Source: Cupriavidus taiwanensis (GTDB lineage: Bacteria > Pseudomonadota > Gammaproteobacteria > Burkholderiales > Burkholderiaceae). Taken from it: a stretch of 64,000 nucleotides of DNA. Made by a program: the position numbers and the translations under genes. Position 1 is the first letter of the stretch, and each line of letters begins with the position of its first letter. The stretch spans positions 248,001-312,000 of the forward strand of contig NZ_LT984803.1 in the NCBI RefSeq assembly GCF_900250115.1. The letters run 5' to 3'. The notes below the pieces were generated by a model, which was not told where the DNA came from, did not search any database, and worked only from the letters and a program-made list of their open reading frames with translations. Positions 16,561-27,251 of this stretch are shown one piece after another.

Positions 16561-17007
16561 TCAAGACTCCCGCCCGCCTTCCCCCGGCCGCGTCGGCAAC
16601 CGCACCATCCACACACTCACCCCCACCGCGCAAGCCAGCAACGCCGCCGATACCAGCGGCCGCCCGCGCAGCAGCCACGCCGTGGTCCCCATCGACAGCC
16701 ACATCATCGACAGCGCCAGGCATTTCGCCTTGAACGGGATGCTGCGATGCCGCTGCCAGTCGCTGACCAGCGGACCGAAGCGCGGATGCCCCAGCAGCCA
16801 GTCATGGAAGCGCCGCGAGCCCCGCGCGAAGCAGGCCGCGGCCAGCAGCACGAAGGGCGTGGTCGGCAGCACCGGCAGGAAGATGCCGATCACGCCGAGC
16901 AGCAGGCAAAGCCCGCCCAGCGTTACCCAGACGGCGCGCAGCACGCGCTGCCGGTGGCTTGGCACGGCTTCAGGATCGGGCGAAAGGTCAGTGTCGGAAG
17001 GCCGCAA
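16561..17007 (-). CDS. YbaN/DUF454 family inner-membrane protein
   Basis: A 148-residue membrane protein with the DUF454 pattern: a first hydrophobic hairpin (about 28-60, GLCLLLGVIGIFLPVLPTTP), the conserved FVLLAAACFARGSRRFHDWL, and two more hydrophobic segments near the C-terminus. Members are of unknown function and are often near lipid or haem genes. It lies 44 bases downstream of the nitronate monooxygenase gene on the same strand and may share its transcript. It converges with the ligase gene across repeats 3 and 4. Confidence 0.85.
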   Translation of the reverse strand: MRPSDTDLSPDPEAVPSHRQRVLRAVWVTLGGLCLLLGVIGIFLPVLPTTPFVLLAAACFARGSRRFHDWLLGHPRFGPLVSDWQRHRSIPFKAKCLALSMMWLSMGTTAWLLRGRPLVSAALLACAVGVSVWMVRLPTRPGEGGRES

Positions 17008-17051
17008 TGGTCGGACAAAGGGCCGCTAAGCGGCCCCTGGTAATGGATCGG

Positions 17052-18029
17052 TCAGCGCGAAATCCCCAGCCGCGCCTTGGCGGCATCGTACTCCGCCTTC
17101 ATGCGCGCGACGATCTCGCCGGCGCCGGGGATGTCGTGGATCTGGCCCACGCCCTGGCCGGCACCCCAGATATCCTTCCACGCCTTGGCCTTGGAGCTGC
17201 CGCTGGAAAAGTCCATCTTGCTCTTGTCGGCCATCGGCAGGTTGTCCGGGTCCAGGCCCGCGTTGCTGATGCTTTCGCGGATGTAGTTGCCGTGCACGCC
17301 GGTGAACAGGTTGGTGTAGACGATATCGGCGGCGGCCGAGCTGGTGATCGACTGCTTGTACGTTTCGGCCGCGTGGGCCTCCTGCGAGGCGATGAAGCGC
17401 GTGCCCACGTAGGCAAAGTCGGCGCCCATGGCCTGGGCCGCCAGCACCGCCTCGCCGGTGGCGATCGAGCCCGACAGCGCGATCGGGCCGTCGAAGATCT
17501 TGCGCACCTCGCCCACCAGCGCGAACGGCGACAGCATGCCGGCATGGCCGCCGGCGCCCGCGGCGACCAGGATCAGGCCGTCGACGCCGGCCTCGATCGC
17601 CTTCTCGGCATGGCGCAGGCTGATCACGTCGTGCAGCACGATGCCGCCGTAGCCGTGCACCGCGTCGATCAACTCCCTGGGCGGCGCGCGCAGCGAGGTG
17701 ATGAAGATCGGCACCTTGTGTTCGACGCAGACCCTGATGTCATGCTCCAGGCGCGCGTTGGAGGCGTGCACGATCTGGTTGACCGCGACCGGGCCTACCG
17801 GTGCGCCGGGATTGGCGGCCTTGAAGGCGGCCAGTTCGTCCCCGATCCGGGTCAGCCACTCGTCGAGCAGCTCGGCCGGGCGCGCATTGAGCGCGGGGAA
17901 CGAGCCGACGATGCCGGCCTTGCACTGCGCCAGCACCAGTTCCGGGTAGCTGACGATGAACATGGGCGAGGCGATCACGGGCAGGGCCAGGTTCTGCAGG
18001 GCCTGGGGCAGTTGCTTGGCGGCGGGCAT
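17052..18029 (-). CDS. Nitronate monooxygenase / 2-nitropropane dioxygenase family flavoprotein
   Basis: A 325-residue FMN-dependent TIM-barrel enzyme of the NMO family. Visible motifs are ASPMFIVS near the N-terminus, LHDVISLRHAEKA, the phosphate-binding AAGAGGHAG, and LSGSIATGEAVLAAQAMGADF (LSGSIATGEAV, LAAQAMGADF), which make up the FMN site. NMOs oxidise alkyl nitronates to carbonyls and nitrite; some relatives act on other substrates or as enoyl reductases. I chose the ATG at 18029, preceded by AGGAGACACC. The promoter region holds a GAACG GT CGTTC palindrome that looks like a TetR-type operator, but no regulator gene is adjacent. Confidence 0.88.
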   Translation of the reverse strand: MPAAKQLPQALQNLALPVIASPMFIVSYPELVLAQCKAGIVGSFPALNARPAELLDEWLTRIGDELAAFKAANPGAPVGPVAVNQIVHASNARLEHDIRVCVEHKVPIFITSLRAPPRELIDAVHGYGGIVLHDVISLRHAEKAIEAGVDGLILVAAGAGGHAGMLSPFALVGEVRKIFDGPIALSGSIATGEAVLAAQAMGADFAYVGTRFIASQEAHAAETYKQSITSSAAADIVYTNLFTGVHGNYIRESISNAGLDPDNLPMADKSKMDFSSGSSKAKAWKDIWGAGQGVGQIHDIPGAGEIVARMKAEYDAAKARLGISR

Positions 18030-18074
18030 GGTGTCTCCTGAACTACTGGCGGGCACGCGGAACGCGCCCTAAAT

Positions 18075-18086
18075 GAACGGTCGTTC
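18075..18086. promoter_or_regulatory. Palindrome upstream of the nitronate monooxygenase gene
   Basis: GAACG GT CGTTC lies 46 bases upstream of the start codon, in an A/T-richer promoter stretch. Spacing and composition resemble TetR-family operators controlling acyl-CoA or stress genes. No cognate regulator is encoded nearby. Confidence 0.4.
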
Positions 18087-18155
18087 GATTATAGGGAGTT
18101 TCCGCGCGGTCACGTTAGAAGCCCAAGTCTATGCCGGTCCTGCCGGCGTGTGGCG

Positions 18156-19598
18156 CTAGGCCGCCGGCAGGACCAGCTCGGCCAGCGCGCCGCCGCCCGG
18201 GCGGTTGGCCAGCGTCACGTCGCCATGATGCAACGTGGCCACCTCGCGCGCAAAGCACAGGCCCAGGCCGGTGCTCTTGTCCGCACCGTGCGGGCGCGGC
18301 AGCGAGTAGAAGCGCTCGAATACGCGCGGCAGCGCGTAGTCGGGAATGCCGGGCCCCTGGTCGGCCACGGCAATGGCCAGCGCGTCGCCGCGGCGCTGCA
18401 GCCGCACCGCGACCGTGGTGCCCGGCGGGGCGAAGTCGATGGCGTTGTCGAGCAGGTTGGCGATGGCCTGACGCAGCAGGAACGGGTCGCCGGCGACGTG
18501 GCTTGAATCGGCCCCGGACCCGGCTCCGGCATCGCACTGCAGCGCCACGCCGCGCCGGCGCGCGCGCGGCTCCAGTTCGGCGCACAGCTGCGCCAGCAGC
18601 GGCGCCAGCGGCACCGGCTCGCGCACCTCCAGGCGCTGGCGCTGTTCCACCTCGGCCAGCGCCAGCAGCTTGCGGATCATGGTCTCCAGCCGTCCGGACT
18701 GGGTCCGGATATTGGCGACGAAGCGCTGGCGGTCGGCCGCCGGCATCTCCTCCTGCAGCAACTCCGCCGCGCCGCCGATGGCGGCCAGGGGGCTCTTCAT
18801 CTCGTGGGTCAGCGTGTGGATGTAGTGCTCGACGTACTGTTTGTCTTCCAGCCGCTCGCGCATGCCCTGCACCGCGCGCCCCAGCTCGGCCAGCTCGCCC
18901 GCGCCGCGCAGCGGCATCTCGGCGCGCTCGCCGGCCGCGACCGCGCGCGCGTAGCCGCGCAGCCGGCTCAATCCATGCGCCAGCCACAGCGTGCAGGCCA
19001 GCCCGATCACGCAGGCGGTGCCGATCAGCAGGCCACCGTAGAGCAGGATCTTGTGCTGGCTGCGCGCGATGAACGGCGCCATCGCCGCATTGGGCTTGGC
19101 CACGGTCAGCACGCCGATGATGCGCTCGCCATCGCGCACCGGCGCGGCCACGTGCATCACCGTGCTGGCCTCGTCGGCGGGGTCGGCGCGCGTGCTGCGC
19201 GCGCCGTACTGGCCACGCAGCGTCAGGTAGACGTCGTTCCAGCGCGAGTAGTCGCGGCCCACGTCGGTGCCGGTGGAGTCGAAGCGCACGATGCCGCTGG
19301 CATCGGTCACGTAGACGCGGTAGCCGATGCTGTCCTTGTGCAGCCCCGAGACCTCGGCATTGACCGGCACCTCGCGCAGCGCCGCCATCTGCCGGGCGAA
19401 AGCGCCGTCGGCGATGCGGCCGGCCTTGAGGTCGTCGGCGGCCAGCGCGGCCAGCACGTGCGCGGTATCGATCAGCGTGTCTTCCATGGCCTGGCGCACG
19501 CCCGGCTTGACCTCCTGCACGAACACGCGCAGCGTCAGCACCGTGGCCAGGCCCACGATCAGGAAGAAACCGAAGAAGATGCGCAGGCCGATATGCAT
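18156..19598 (-). CDS. creC: Sensor histidine kinase CreC-like
   Basis: A 480-residue membrane sensor kinase. Segments in order: a first membrane span (about 7-25), a periplasmic sensing region (about 30-180), a second span (about 184-207), a HAMP-like linker, the dimerisation/phosphoacceptor helix with HEMKSP (His265), and a C-terminal ATPase domain with GLGLCFARE. The N-terminus MHIGLRIFFGFFLIVGLA is characteristic of CreC, the partner of CreB in control of carbon and beta-lactam-associated genes. It starts 9 bases after the creB stop. No creD is adjacent. Confidence 0.88.
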   Translation of the reverse strand: MHIGLRIFFGFFLIVGLATVLTLRVFVQEVKPGVRQAMEDTLIDTAHVLAALAADDLKAGRIADGAFARQMAALREVPVNAEVSGLHKDSIGYRVYVTDASGIVRFDSTGTDVGRDYSRWNDVYLTLRGQYGARSTRADPADEASTVMHVAAPVRDGERIIGVLTVAKPNAAMAPFIARSQHKILLYGGLLIGTACVIGLACTLWLAHGLSRLRGYARAVAAGERAEMPLRGAGELAELGRAVQGMRERLEDKQYVEHYIHTLTHEMKSPLAAIGGAAELLQEEMPAADRQRFVANIRTQSGRLETMIRKLLALAEVEQRQRLEVREPVPLAPLLAQLCAELEPRARRRGVALQCDAGAGSGADSSHVAGDPFLLRQAIANLLDNAIDFAPPGTTVAVRLQRRGDALAIAVADQGPGIPDYALPRVFERFYSLPRPHGADKSTGLGLCFAREVATLHHGDVTLANRPGGGALAELVLPAA

Positions 19599-19607
19599 GG
19601 CGCGCGC

Positions 19608-20294
19608 TCAGGGCTCAAGCGAATAGCCCATGCCGCGATGGGTGCGGATGCGCTCGGCGCCCTCGGCAGACACCTCGCGCAGCTTGGCGCGCAGGGTCTT
19701 GATATGGGTGTCGATGGTGCGGTCGCTGGTGTCGAGCGCGCCGGCCCACACGCCATCCATCAGCTGCGCGCGCGAATAGATGCGGCCCGGATGCGCCACC
19801 AGCCACGCCAGCAGCAGGTATTCGTAGCGCGTCAGCGCCAGCCACTGGCCGTGGTACGCCAGGCGGGCGCCGTCCTGGTCGTGGGTGAAGCCGGTGGCCG
19901 CGCCGGGCCTGGCCGTGGCGGGGCCGCCGCGCGCCCGGCGCAGGATGGCCCGCACGCGCGCGGCCAGCTCGCGCGGCGAGAACGGCTTGACCACGTAGTC
20001 GTCGGCGCCGATCTCCAGCCCGACGATGCGGTCGATCTCTTCATGGCGCGCGGTCAGGAAGATCACCGGCGCATTGCTGAAGGTGCGCAGCGTGCGGCAG
20101 ACCTCGAAGCCGCTCAGGTCCGGCAGCCCGACGTCCAGGATCACCAGGTCGGCCCGCGCGGCGCGCAGGCACGCGAGCGCGTCGCCGCCCAGCGTGCAGT
20201 GCTCGGCCAGCATGCCGTCGGTGCGCAGGGCATAGAGGATGGTGTCAGCGATGGCCTGCTCGTCTTCCACCACCAGGATCCGCGGTTGTTCCAT
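19608..20294 (-). CDS. creB: Two-component response regulator CreB-like
   Basis: A 228-residue OmpR/PhoB-type regulator. The receiver domain (1-120) has the acidic pair at 11-12, phosphoacceptor Asp54 in VILDVGLPD, and YVVKPFSPREL. The C-terminal winged helix (about 135-228) contains TRYEYLLLAWLVAHPGRIYSRAQL (TRYEYLLLAWL, VAHPGRIYSRAQL). It is the partner of the CreC-like kinase immediately downstream. It lies 18 bases after the flavoprotein gene, so the three form one operon. Confidence 0.9.
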   Translation of the reverse strand: MEQPRILVVEDEQAIADTILYALRTDGMLAEHCTLGGDALACLRAARADLVILDVGLPDLSGFEVCRTLRTFSNAPVIFLTARHEEIDRIVGLEIGADDYVVKPFSPRELAARVRAILRRARGGPATARPGAATGFTHDQDGARLAYHGQWLALTRYEYLLLAWLVAHPGRIYSRAQLMDGVWAGALDTSDRTIDTHIKTLRAKLREVSAEGAERIRTHRGMGYSLEP

Positions 20295-20312
20295 GCCAGG
20301 AATTCTAGCCGT

Positions 20313-21443
20313 TCAGGCGCTGGACGCCGCCCGCGCCCGCGCCGGCGGTGCCGGTTCCGCGCCGCGCCGGTGGAAATAGACCTGCTCCGCGGCCCGGCGC
20401 AGCGGCGGCGAATACAGCAGCAGGTCGAACGGCCAGTCGCACTGGAAGCGCTCGAACATCCATCTCAGCGCGCGCTTGGCGCGAAAGCGCGGTGCGCTGG
20501 CGTTGGCCACGGCTTCCGGTGCCGGCCCCCCGCGCAGCAGGTGCGCGGCCACCGCGTGGCCGACCGACTCGCCGTGGGCAAAGGCATAGTGGATGCCGCC
20601 CGCAGTGAGCGGCGACACGATGCCCGCGGCATCGCCGGTCAGGATTACGCCGTCGCGCGCCAGCGGCAACACCGGGCCGCCGCACGGGATCAGCCCGGCG
20701 CGCGTAGCGGCCGGCTGCGACAGCTGCGGCAGGCCGGCGCGCTCGCGCACGTGCGCCAGCAGCCCGTCCAGGTCCGGCGCGCGGCCGCGCCGCGGCAGGT
20801 AGCGCAGCGCCAGCCCGGCCTGCACGCCGGTGGGGTTCTGCGCGATCCAGCCGATATAGCCGGGCGCGAAGCGGCGCGTGATGAAGCAGTGCAGCGCGCC
20901 GGGCTGCGGCAGCGCCAGTCCCGGGAACTCGTACTCCACGCCATACAGGAAGCTGTGCGCGCGCCCCAGCCCGGCACATTGCGCCACGCGCGACTGCGCG
21001 CCATCGGCGCCGACCAGATAGCGCGTATGGCCCACGCCCGTCACATGCCAGCCGCCGGGGCGCGGCACCGCGCCGACGAAGGCCTGGCCCAGGCGCAGCT
21101 CGACCCGGTGGCGCACCAGCTCCGCGGCCAGCCAGCGCATCAGCCGCGGCGTATCGGTGGTGTGGAAATAGTAGCCCGGCGCGCTCAGGTCGATGCTGCG
21201 CAGCCGGGGCGAGTACAGCCGCACCTGCTCGACCCGATGCACGCAAGCTGCCGGCGCCTGCCCCAGCCAGGTCTGTTCGATCGCTTCCCTGACCAGGATG
21301 CCGGTGGTATGGAGCTTGTCGCCGGGATCGGTCTTGCGTTCCAGCACCAGCACGCGCAGGCCGGCGCGCGCGGCGGCCAGGGCGCAGGCGGCGCCGGCAA
21401 AGCTGGCGCCGGCGATGACGAGGTCGTAGTCGAAGGAGGACAT
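20313..21443 (-). CDS. FAD-dependent oxidoreductase, geranylgeranyl-reductase-like
   Basis: A 376-residue flavoprotein of the NAD(P)/FAD-dependent (GR2/UbiH-related) superfamily. The dinucleotide-binding motif is AGASFAGAACALAAARAG near residues 10-27. A second FAD motif LTGDAAGIVSPLTAGGIHYA lies near 280. Relatives reduce isoprenoid double bonds or hydroxylate rings, and the substrate here is unknown. I chose the ATG at 21443: upstream in-frame codons give a basic, low-complexity extension. It heads a likely operon with creB and creC, an unusual pairing that may place the enzyme under, or in service of, CreBC signalling. Confidence 0.78.
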   Translation of the reverse strand: MSSFDYDLVIAGASFAGAACALAAARAGLRVLVLERKTDPGDKLHTTGILVREAIEQTWLGQAPAACVHRVEQVRLYSPRLRSIDLSAPGYYFHTTDTPRLMRWLAAELVRHRVELRLGQAFVGAVPRPGGWHVTGVGHTRYLVGADGAQSRVAQCAGLGRAHSFLYGVEYEFPGLALPQPGALHCFITRRFAPGYIGWIAQNPTGVQAGLALRYLPRRGRAPDLDGLLAHVRERAGLPQLSQPAATRAGLIPCGGPVLPLARDGVILTGDAAGIVSPLTAGGIHYAFAHGESVGHAVAAHLLRGGPAPEAVANASAPRFRAKRALRWMFERFQCDWPFDLLLYSPPLRRAAEQVYFHRRGAEPAPPARARAASSA

Positions 21444-21533
21444 GGCAGTTTCCGGAGGGCGAAGGACTCCAGTCTGGCCAGCCGGGGTGAGGTCAATGTG
21501 TGGCGGGTGTGAAGCGGCGCGGCGGCGCCTGGC

Positions 21534-21559
21534 CAAAAAAACGCCCCGCATGCGCGGGG
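21534..21559 (-). terminator. Rho-independent terminator after dctD
   Basis: On the minus strand the stem CCCCGC / GCGGGG (21559-21554 and 21549-21544) with a 4-base loop is followed, after GC-rich bases, by a run of seven T. It ends the leftward dct transcript. Confidence 0.85.
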
Positions 21560-21678
21560 CCGTCAATTACCACGAAGACTGATACACACGGCGGGCACCT
21601 GCCAATGCCGCAGCCGCACACCAAGCATAGGCCGCCAATGTGACGGTGCCGTGGCAGCGCGATGAAGCGCGCATGACC

Positions 21679-23012
<1,334 letters not shown>

Positions 23013-23016
<4 letters not shown>

Positions 23017-25010
23017 GATGACGCGGAAACCGATGGCGCCGGATCGATGGCGGGCGCGCGCGCCAGCACCAGCGTGAACTGCGCGCCGCCGCCGGGGACG
23101 TTGGCGACGCTGAGCTGGCCGCCGAACTCGCGTACGATCGACGACGAGATCGCCAGTCCCAGGCCCAGTCCCTGGCCGGTTTCCTTGGTGGTGAAAAAGG
23201 GTTCGAACAGGCGCGGCAGCGCTTCCGGCGCGATGCCGGTGCCGTTGTCGCGCACGACGATGGTGACGGCGTGCTCGCCGGCCTGCACGTCCAGGTCGAT
23301 GCGACCCTGCGCCGGCGCGGCCGCGGCAATGGCATCGAGCGCATTGCCGAGCAGGTTCAGCAGCACCTGTTCCAGCTTCAGCTCGTCGGCGCGCACGGCG
23401 AGGCCCGGCACCGCGTCCAGGCCAGCCAGGTGGAGCGTGACCGCGCCCAGCCGCGGCGCCAGCAGCGCCAGCACGTGGTCGACCGCCGCGCGCAGCGCCA
23501 CCGGCCGCTGCACCGGGCGCGCCTTGCCGGCAAACAGCTTGAGCTGGCCGGTGATCTTGCCCATGCGCTCGGTCAGGTCGGCAATTGCCGTCAGGTTGCC
23601 TTCGGCCGCGTCCAGCTGGCCGCGTGCCAGCAGCACGCGGGTGTTGTCCGAGAACGTGCGCAGCGCCGCCAGCGGCTGGTTCAGCTCATGCGTGATGCCG
23701 GCCGCCATCTGTCCCAGCGCGGCCAGCTTGCTGGCCTGAACCAGCTCGTCCTGGGCCGCGCGCAGCTCGCTTTCGGCGCGGGTGCGCTCGGCCACTTCGT
23801 CTTCCAGCTTCTCGTTGATCGCCATCAGGTCGGCGGTGCGGGCCTCGACGCGACGCTCCAGCTGGTCATAGGCGGCCTCCAGCAAACGGCGGCTGTACTG
23901 CATGTCGCGCGCGCGCTGGCGGCGCTGGCGCCAGTTGACCAGCAGCAGGCAGATGCAGGCATAGGCCAGCGCCGCGGCCACGGTGGCGTTGCGCGCGTTG
24001 GCCAGCACCGGCTCCAGCGGCGCCATCACCTGCATGGTCCAGCCGGCCGGCCCCACGGTGCGGTTCAGCTCCAGGTAGCGGTCGGCGCGTGCGGCGCCGT
24101 CCGGGGCAAAGGTGGTACGGCCGGCGGCGGCCTCGTCGCGCACGCGCACCAGGCGCGCGCCGTGCGCCAGCGTGGTGTCGGCCAGCCAGCGCGTGACCGG
24201 CGACGCCAGCGGTTCCAGCGGCAGCGGCGTCACCGCGCGGCCGTGGTACTGGCGGGTCCGCTCGATCTCCGCGCGCAGCGCCGGCGGCAGCGGGCGCAAG
24301 GTGCGGTACTGCCACGCCGACACCGACGACAGGAAGATCACGCCGTGGTCGTCGCTGACCATCAGCGGCTCGGCGCCGCTGCCGGCGCGCTGGAACCACT
24401 CCAGGTTGAGCTTGACCACGGTCACGCCGATGACCTTGCCGCCGGCCTCGATCGGCTGGGCAATGTAATAGCCGGGCTCGTCGCTGGTGATGCCGATGGC
24501 GTAGAAGCGCCCCATCTGGCCGCCCGCGGCGGTCTGGAAGTAGGGGCGGAAGCGGTAGTCGGTGCCGACGAAGCTGCCCGGCTGGCCGTGGTTGCTGGCC
24601 GCCAGCGCGATGCCGTTGGCGGCGATCACATAGGTGGCCGACGCATGCGCGCGGCGGTTGACCTCGGCCAGGTACTGGTTGGCGGCGGCGACGCGCTGCG
24701 CATCGTCGGGAGCGGCGAGCAGCCCGCGCACGAAGGGGTGCAGCGAGACCAGCGCGGGCAGGAACTCGTAGCGGTCGAGGGTGCTTTCGAGCGTGGCGGC
24801 GTAGCGGTCGGCGCGCGTCGCGGTGCCTTGCTGCAGGCTGGCCAGGCCGCGCTGGACCGAGACCAGCCAGGTCAGCGCGCACAGCAGCAGCAGGCCCGCG
24901 GCCAGCGCGACGGCAAAGCCCCACCAGCGCCCGCTGCCGGCCGCCGGCGCGTGCACCGGGCGGGTGGCGGCGGGGTCATGCACGGCGAGAAAGTCGTCGG
25001 AGTGTGGCAT
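23013..25010 (-). CDS. dctB: C4-dicarboxylate sensor histidine kinase DctB
   Basis: A 665-residue membrane kinase. A first membrane span (about 35-55) precedes a large periplasmic double-Cache sensing region, with YVIAANGIALAASNHGQPGSF when read as YVIAANGIALAA and SNHGQPGSF, and a second span near 335-355. A coiled-coil linker then leads to the phosphoacceptor motif GITHELNQPLAAL (near 440) and a C-terminal ATPase domain with GLGLGLAISSSI. I chose the ATG at 25010 (MPHSDDFLAVHDP); no clear ribosome-binding site precedes it, and the open frame continues upstream into dctA, so the start is uncertain. It overlaps dctD by 4 bases. Confidence 0.88.
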
Positions 25011-25098
25011 CGGCGCGCGAGGGTGTCGCGCCGATGATACCCGCAGGCGCGCGCCCGGGGCAGGCGCGCGCGCGGGAGCGGCCGCAGTCGCGACCGTT

Positions 25099-26400
25099 TC
25101 AGGCGGCGCGCTGGCCGGCTTCGCCAAGCGCGTCGGCATCGTCGCCGGCACCGTGCTGCAGCACGCGCGCCAGGCGCTTGCGGTCCAGCTCGCGTTCCCA
25201 TGCCGACACCACCACCGTGGCCACGCCATTGCCGATGATGTTGGTCAGCGCGCGGCATTCGCTCATGAAGCGGTCGATGCCCAGGATCAGCACCATGCCC
25301 GCGACCGGGATGGTCGGCACCACCGCCAGCGTCGCCGCCAGCGTGATGAAGCCCGAGCCGGTCACGCCGCTGGCGCCCTTGGAGGTGATCATCGCCACCG
25401 CCAGGATGGTCAGCTGCTGCATCAGCGTCAGTTCGATGCCGGTCGCCTGCGCGATGAAAATCACCGCCATGGTCATGTAGATGTTGGTGCCATCGAGGTT
25501 GAACGAGTAGCCGGTCGGCACCACCAGGCCCACCACCGACTTGGAGCAGCCCAGTTTCTCGAGCTTTTCCATCATGTGCGGCAGCGCCGCTTCGGACGAG
25601 CTGGTGCCGAGCACGATCAGCAGCTCTTCCTTGATGTACGAGATAAAGCGCACGATGCTGAAGCCGGTCATGCGCGCGATCGTGCCCAGCACCACCAGCA
25701 CGAACACGATGGCGGTGAAGTAGAAGGTGCCGATCAGCTTGAGCAGCGGCACCAGCGAGCCCAGGCCGTACTTGCCGATGGTGAACGCCATCGCGCCGAA
25801 GGCGCCGATCGGGGCGACCTTGGTGATTACGTGGACGATGTGGAAGAAGACCTTGGAGACCTGCTCGATCAGCTGCACCACGATGCGGGCGCGCTCGCCC
25901 AGCACCGCCAGCGCGGCGCCGAAGAACAGCGACACCAGCAGGATCTGCAGGATGTCGCCGTTGGCGAAGGCGCTGAACACGGTGTCGGGGATGATGTGCA
26001 TCAGGAACTCGACCGTGCTCTGGCCGTGCGCCTTCGACACGTACTGGGCGATGGCCTTGGTGTCGAGCGTGGCCGGGTCGATATTGAAGCCCACGCCCGG
26101 CTTGAGCAGGTGCGCGGCGCCCAGCCCGATCAGCAGCGCGAAGGTCGACACCACCTCGAAGTACAGCAGCGCCTTGCCGCCGACGCGGCCGACCTTCTTC
26201 ATGTCGCTCATGCCGGCGATGCCGGTCACGACGGTACAGAAGATGATCGGGCCGATGATCATCTTGATCAGCTTGATGAAGCCATCGCCCAGCGGTTTCA
26301 TGGCGACGCCCGTGTCGGGCCAGAAGTGGCCGAGCAGGATGCCGATGCAGATGGCGAACAGGACCTGCACGTACAGGATCTTGTAGAAGGGTTTCCTCAT
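25099..26400 (-). CDS. dctA: C4-dicarboxylate transport protein DctA
   Basis: A 433-residue inner-membrane symporter of the dicarboxylate/amino acid:cation (DAACS) family. It imports succinate, fumarate and malate. Diagnostic segments are [18 protein letters not shown], the Ser-rich re-entrant loop [11 protein letters not shown], the [19 protein letters not shown] motif and the [14 protein letters not shown] loop. The C-terminal ~25 residues are a polar tail rich in Ala and Gly. A very good sigma-54 promoter lies about 90 bases upstream, consistent with activation by DctD. The dctB start is 88 bases downstream. Confidence 0.95.
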   Translation of the reverse strand: MRKPFYKILYVQVLFAICIGILLGHFWPDTGVAMKPLGDGFIKLIKMIIGPIIFCTVVTGIAGMSDMKKVGRVGGKALLYFEVVSTFALLIGLGAAHLLKPGVGFNIDPATLDTKAIAQYVSKAHGQSTVEFLMHIIPDTVFSAFANGDILQILLVSLFFGAALAVLGERARIVVQLIEQVSKVFFHIVHVITKVAPIGAFGAMAFTIGKYGLGSLVPLLKLIGTFYFTAIVFVLVVLGTIARMTGFSIVRFISYIKEELLIVLGTSSSEAALPHMMEKLEKLGCSKSVVGLVVPTGYSFNLDGTNIYMTMAVIFIAQATGIELTLMQQLTILAVAMITSKGASGVTGSGFITLAATLAVVPTIPVAGMVLILGIDRFMSECRALTNIIGNGVATVVVSAWERELDRKRLARVLQHGAGDDADALGEAGQRAA

Positions 26401-26487
26401 GATGTCGTCCTCGGTGTTGACCGTACCCGGGCGGGTCCGCGCGGGCGCGCGCCGTCACGCTTGCGGCGCGTTCAGGGTCGGGAATTC

Positions 26488-26502
26488 GCAACCGGCATGC
26501 CA
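26488..26502 (-). promoter_or_regulatory. Sigma-54 promoter of dctA
   Basis: On the minus strand TGGCATG CCGG TTGC matches the -24/-12 consensus TGGCAYR-N4-TTGC, with correct spacing. It directs transcription into dctA, and dctD codes for a sigma-54 activator two genes downstream. Confidence 0.88.
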
Positions 26503-26567
26503 GTCCAACCGATATCGCTAACTGGTTGATTCACAACGAAAGGCTGGCCGCGGGGCGGTGCCGGGCC

Positions 26568-26589
26568 TCCGGGATTCCGGAATCCCGGA
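26568..26589. promoter_or_regulatory. 22-base perfect palindrome, candidate DctD enhancer site
   Basis: Arms TCCGGGATTCC and GGAATCCCGGA meet without a spacer. The palindrome ends 66 bases upstream of the dctA -24 element, a usual distance for an NtrC-type upstream activating sequence. DctD binding is inference. Confidence 0.55.
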
Positions 26590-26718
26590 CGACGCGGCTC
26601 CGGCGAACCGGAATGGCCGGCGGGCACAGGGTGCGCGAGGCGCCACCTGCGGCGGGCGGTGGCGAACGGCGGCGTGCCCAAGGCTGCCGTATATCGCGGC
26701 CTGGCGCTCGCAACGCCG

Positions 26719-26724
26719 TATAAT
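26719..26724 (+). promoter_or_regulatory. -10 hexamer of the ferredoxin gene
   Basis: TATAAT, a perfect -10 element, lies 66 bases upstream of the ferredoxin start codon. No good -35 is seen 16-18 bases upstream of it. Confidence 0.5.
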
Positions 26725-26789
26725 TCCGAGCTTCCGTTCAATGCCGTCCGGGCCGTGCCGCCGTCCGGGGCCGTCTTCACACCGTACGC

Positions 26790-27110
26790 ATGCGCAGCTA
26801 CTACCAGCACCACGTCTTTTTCTGCCTGAACCAGCGCGAGGCCGGCGAGAACTGCTGTGCCAACTACAACGCCAAGGCCATGCAGGAATACGCCAAGAAG
26901 CGCTGCAAGGAACTGGGCATCGCCGGCGGCGAAGGCCGCGTGCGCATCAACAAGGCCGGCTGCCTGAACCGCTGTGAACTCGGCCCGGTGCTGGTGGTCT
27001 ACCCCGAGGCCATCTGGTACACCTATGTCGACGAGCATGACATCGATGAAATCATCGACAGCCACCTGCTCAAGGGCAAGCCGGTCGAGCGGCTGATGGT
27101 GGACCGCTGA
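26790..27110 (+). CDS. Thioredoxin-like (2Fe-2S) ferredoxin
   Basis: A 106-residue protein with the four-Cys pattern of thioredoxin-like ferredoxins (Shethna/NuoE-like fold): Cys12, Cys22 or Cys23, Cys58 and Cys62, the last two in KAGCLNRCELGP. It should carry one [2Fe-2S] cluster and act in electron transfer in the cytosol. The C-terminal segment YVDEHDIDEIIDSHLLKGKPVERL is also conserved in the family (YVDEHDIDEIID, SHLLKGKPVERL). A perfect TATAAT lies upstream. It precedes an alpha/beta hydrolase gene by 141 bases. Its redox partner is unknown. Confidence 0.88.
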   Translation: MRSYYQHHVFFCLNQREAGENCCANYNAKAMQEYAKKRCKELGIAGGEGRVRINKAGCLNRCELGPVLVVYPEAIWYTYVDEHDIDEIIDSHLLKGKPVERLMVDR

Positions 27111-27251
27111 ACCAGGACGAAGTCCGCGGCGCTGCCGATGCCGCAGCGCCAATGCCAGACCCCGCCGCCCGCACGCCGGACGGTTTTTTCATTTTTCGAC
27201 CCGGGATTTCCCGCCTGAGCCAGCCGGCCTCGTGATTGCCCAGACCGCCCT

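Larger units (their letters stand above)
26401..26789. other. Divergent intergenic region between dctA and the ferredoxin gene
   Basis: This 389-base gap holds the dctA sigma-54 promoter, a 22-base perfect palindrome, and a TATAAT hexamer for the rightward ferredoxin gene. I see no convincing gene inside it. Confidence 0.7.
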
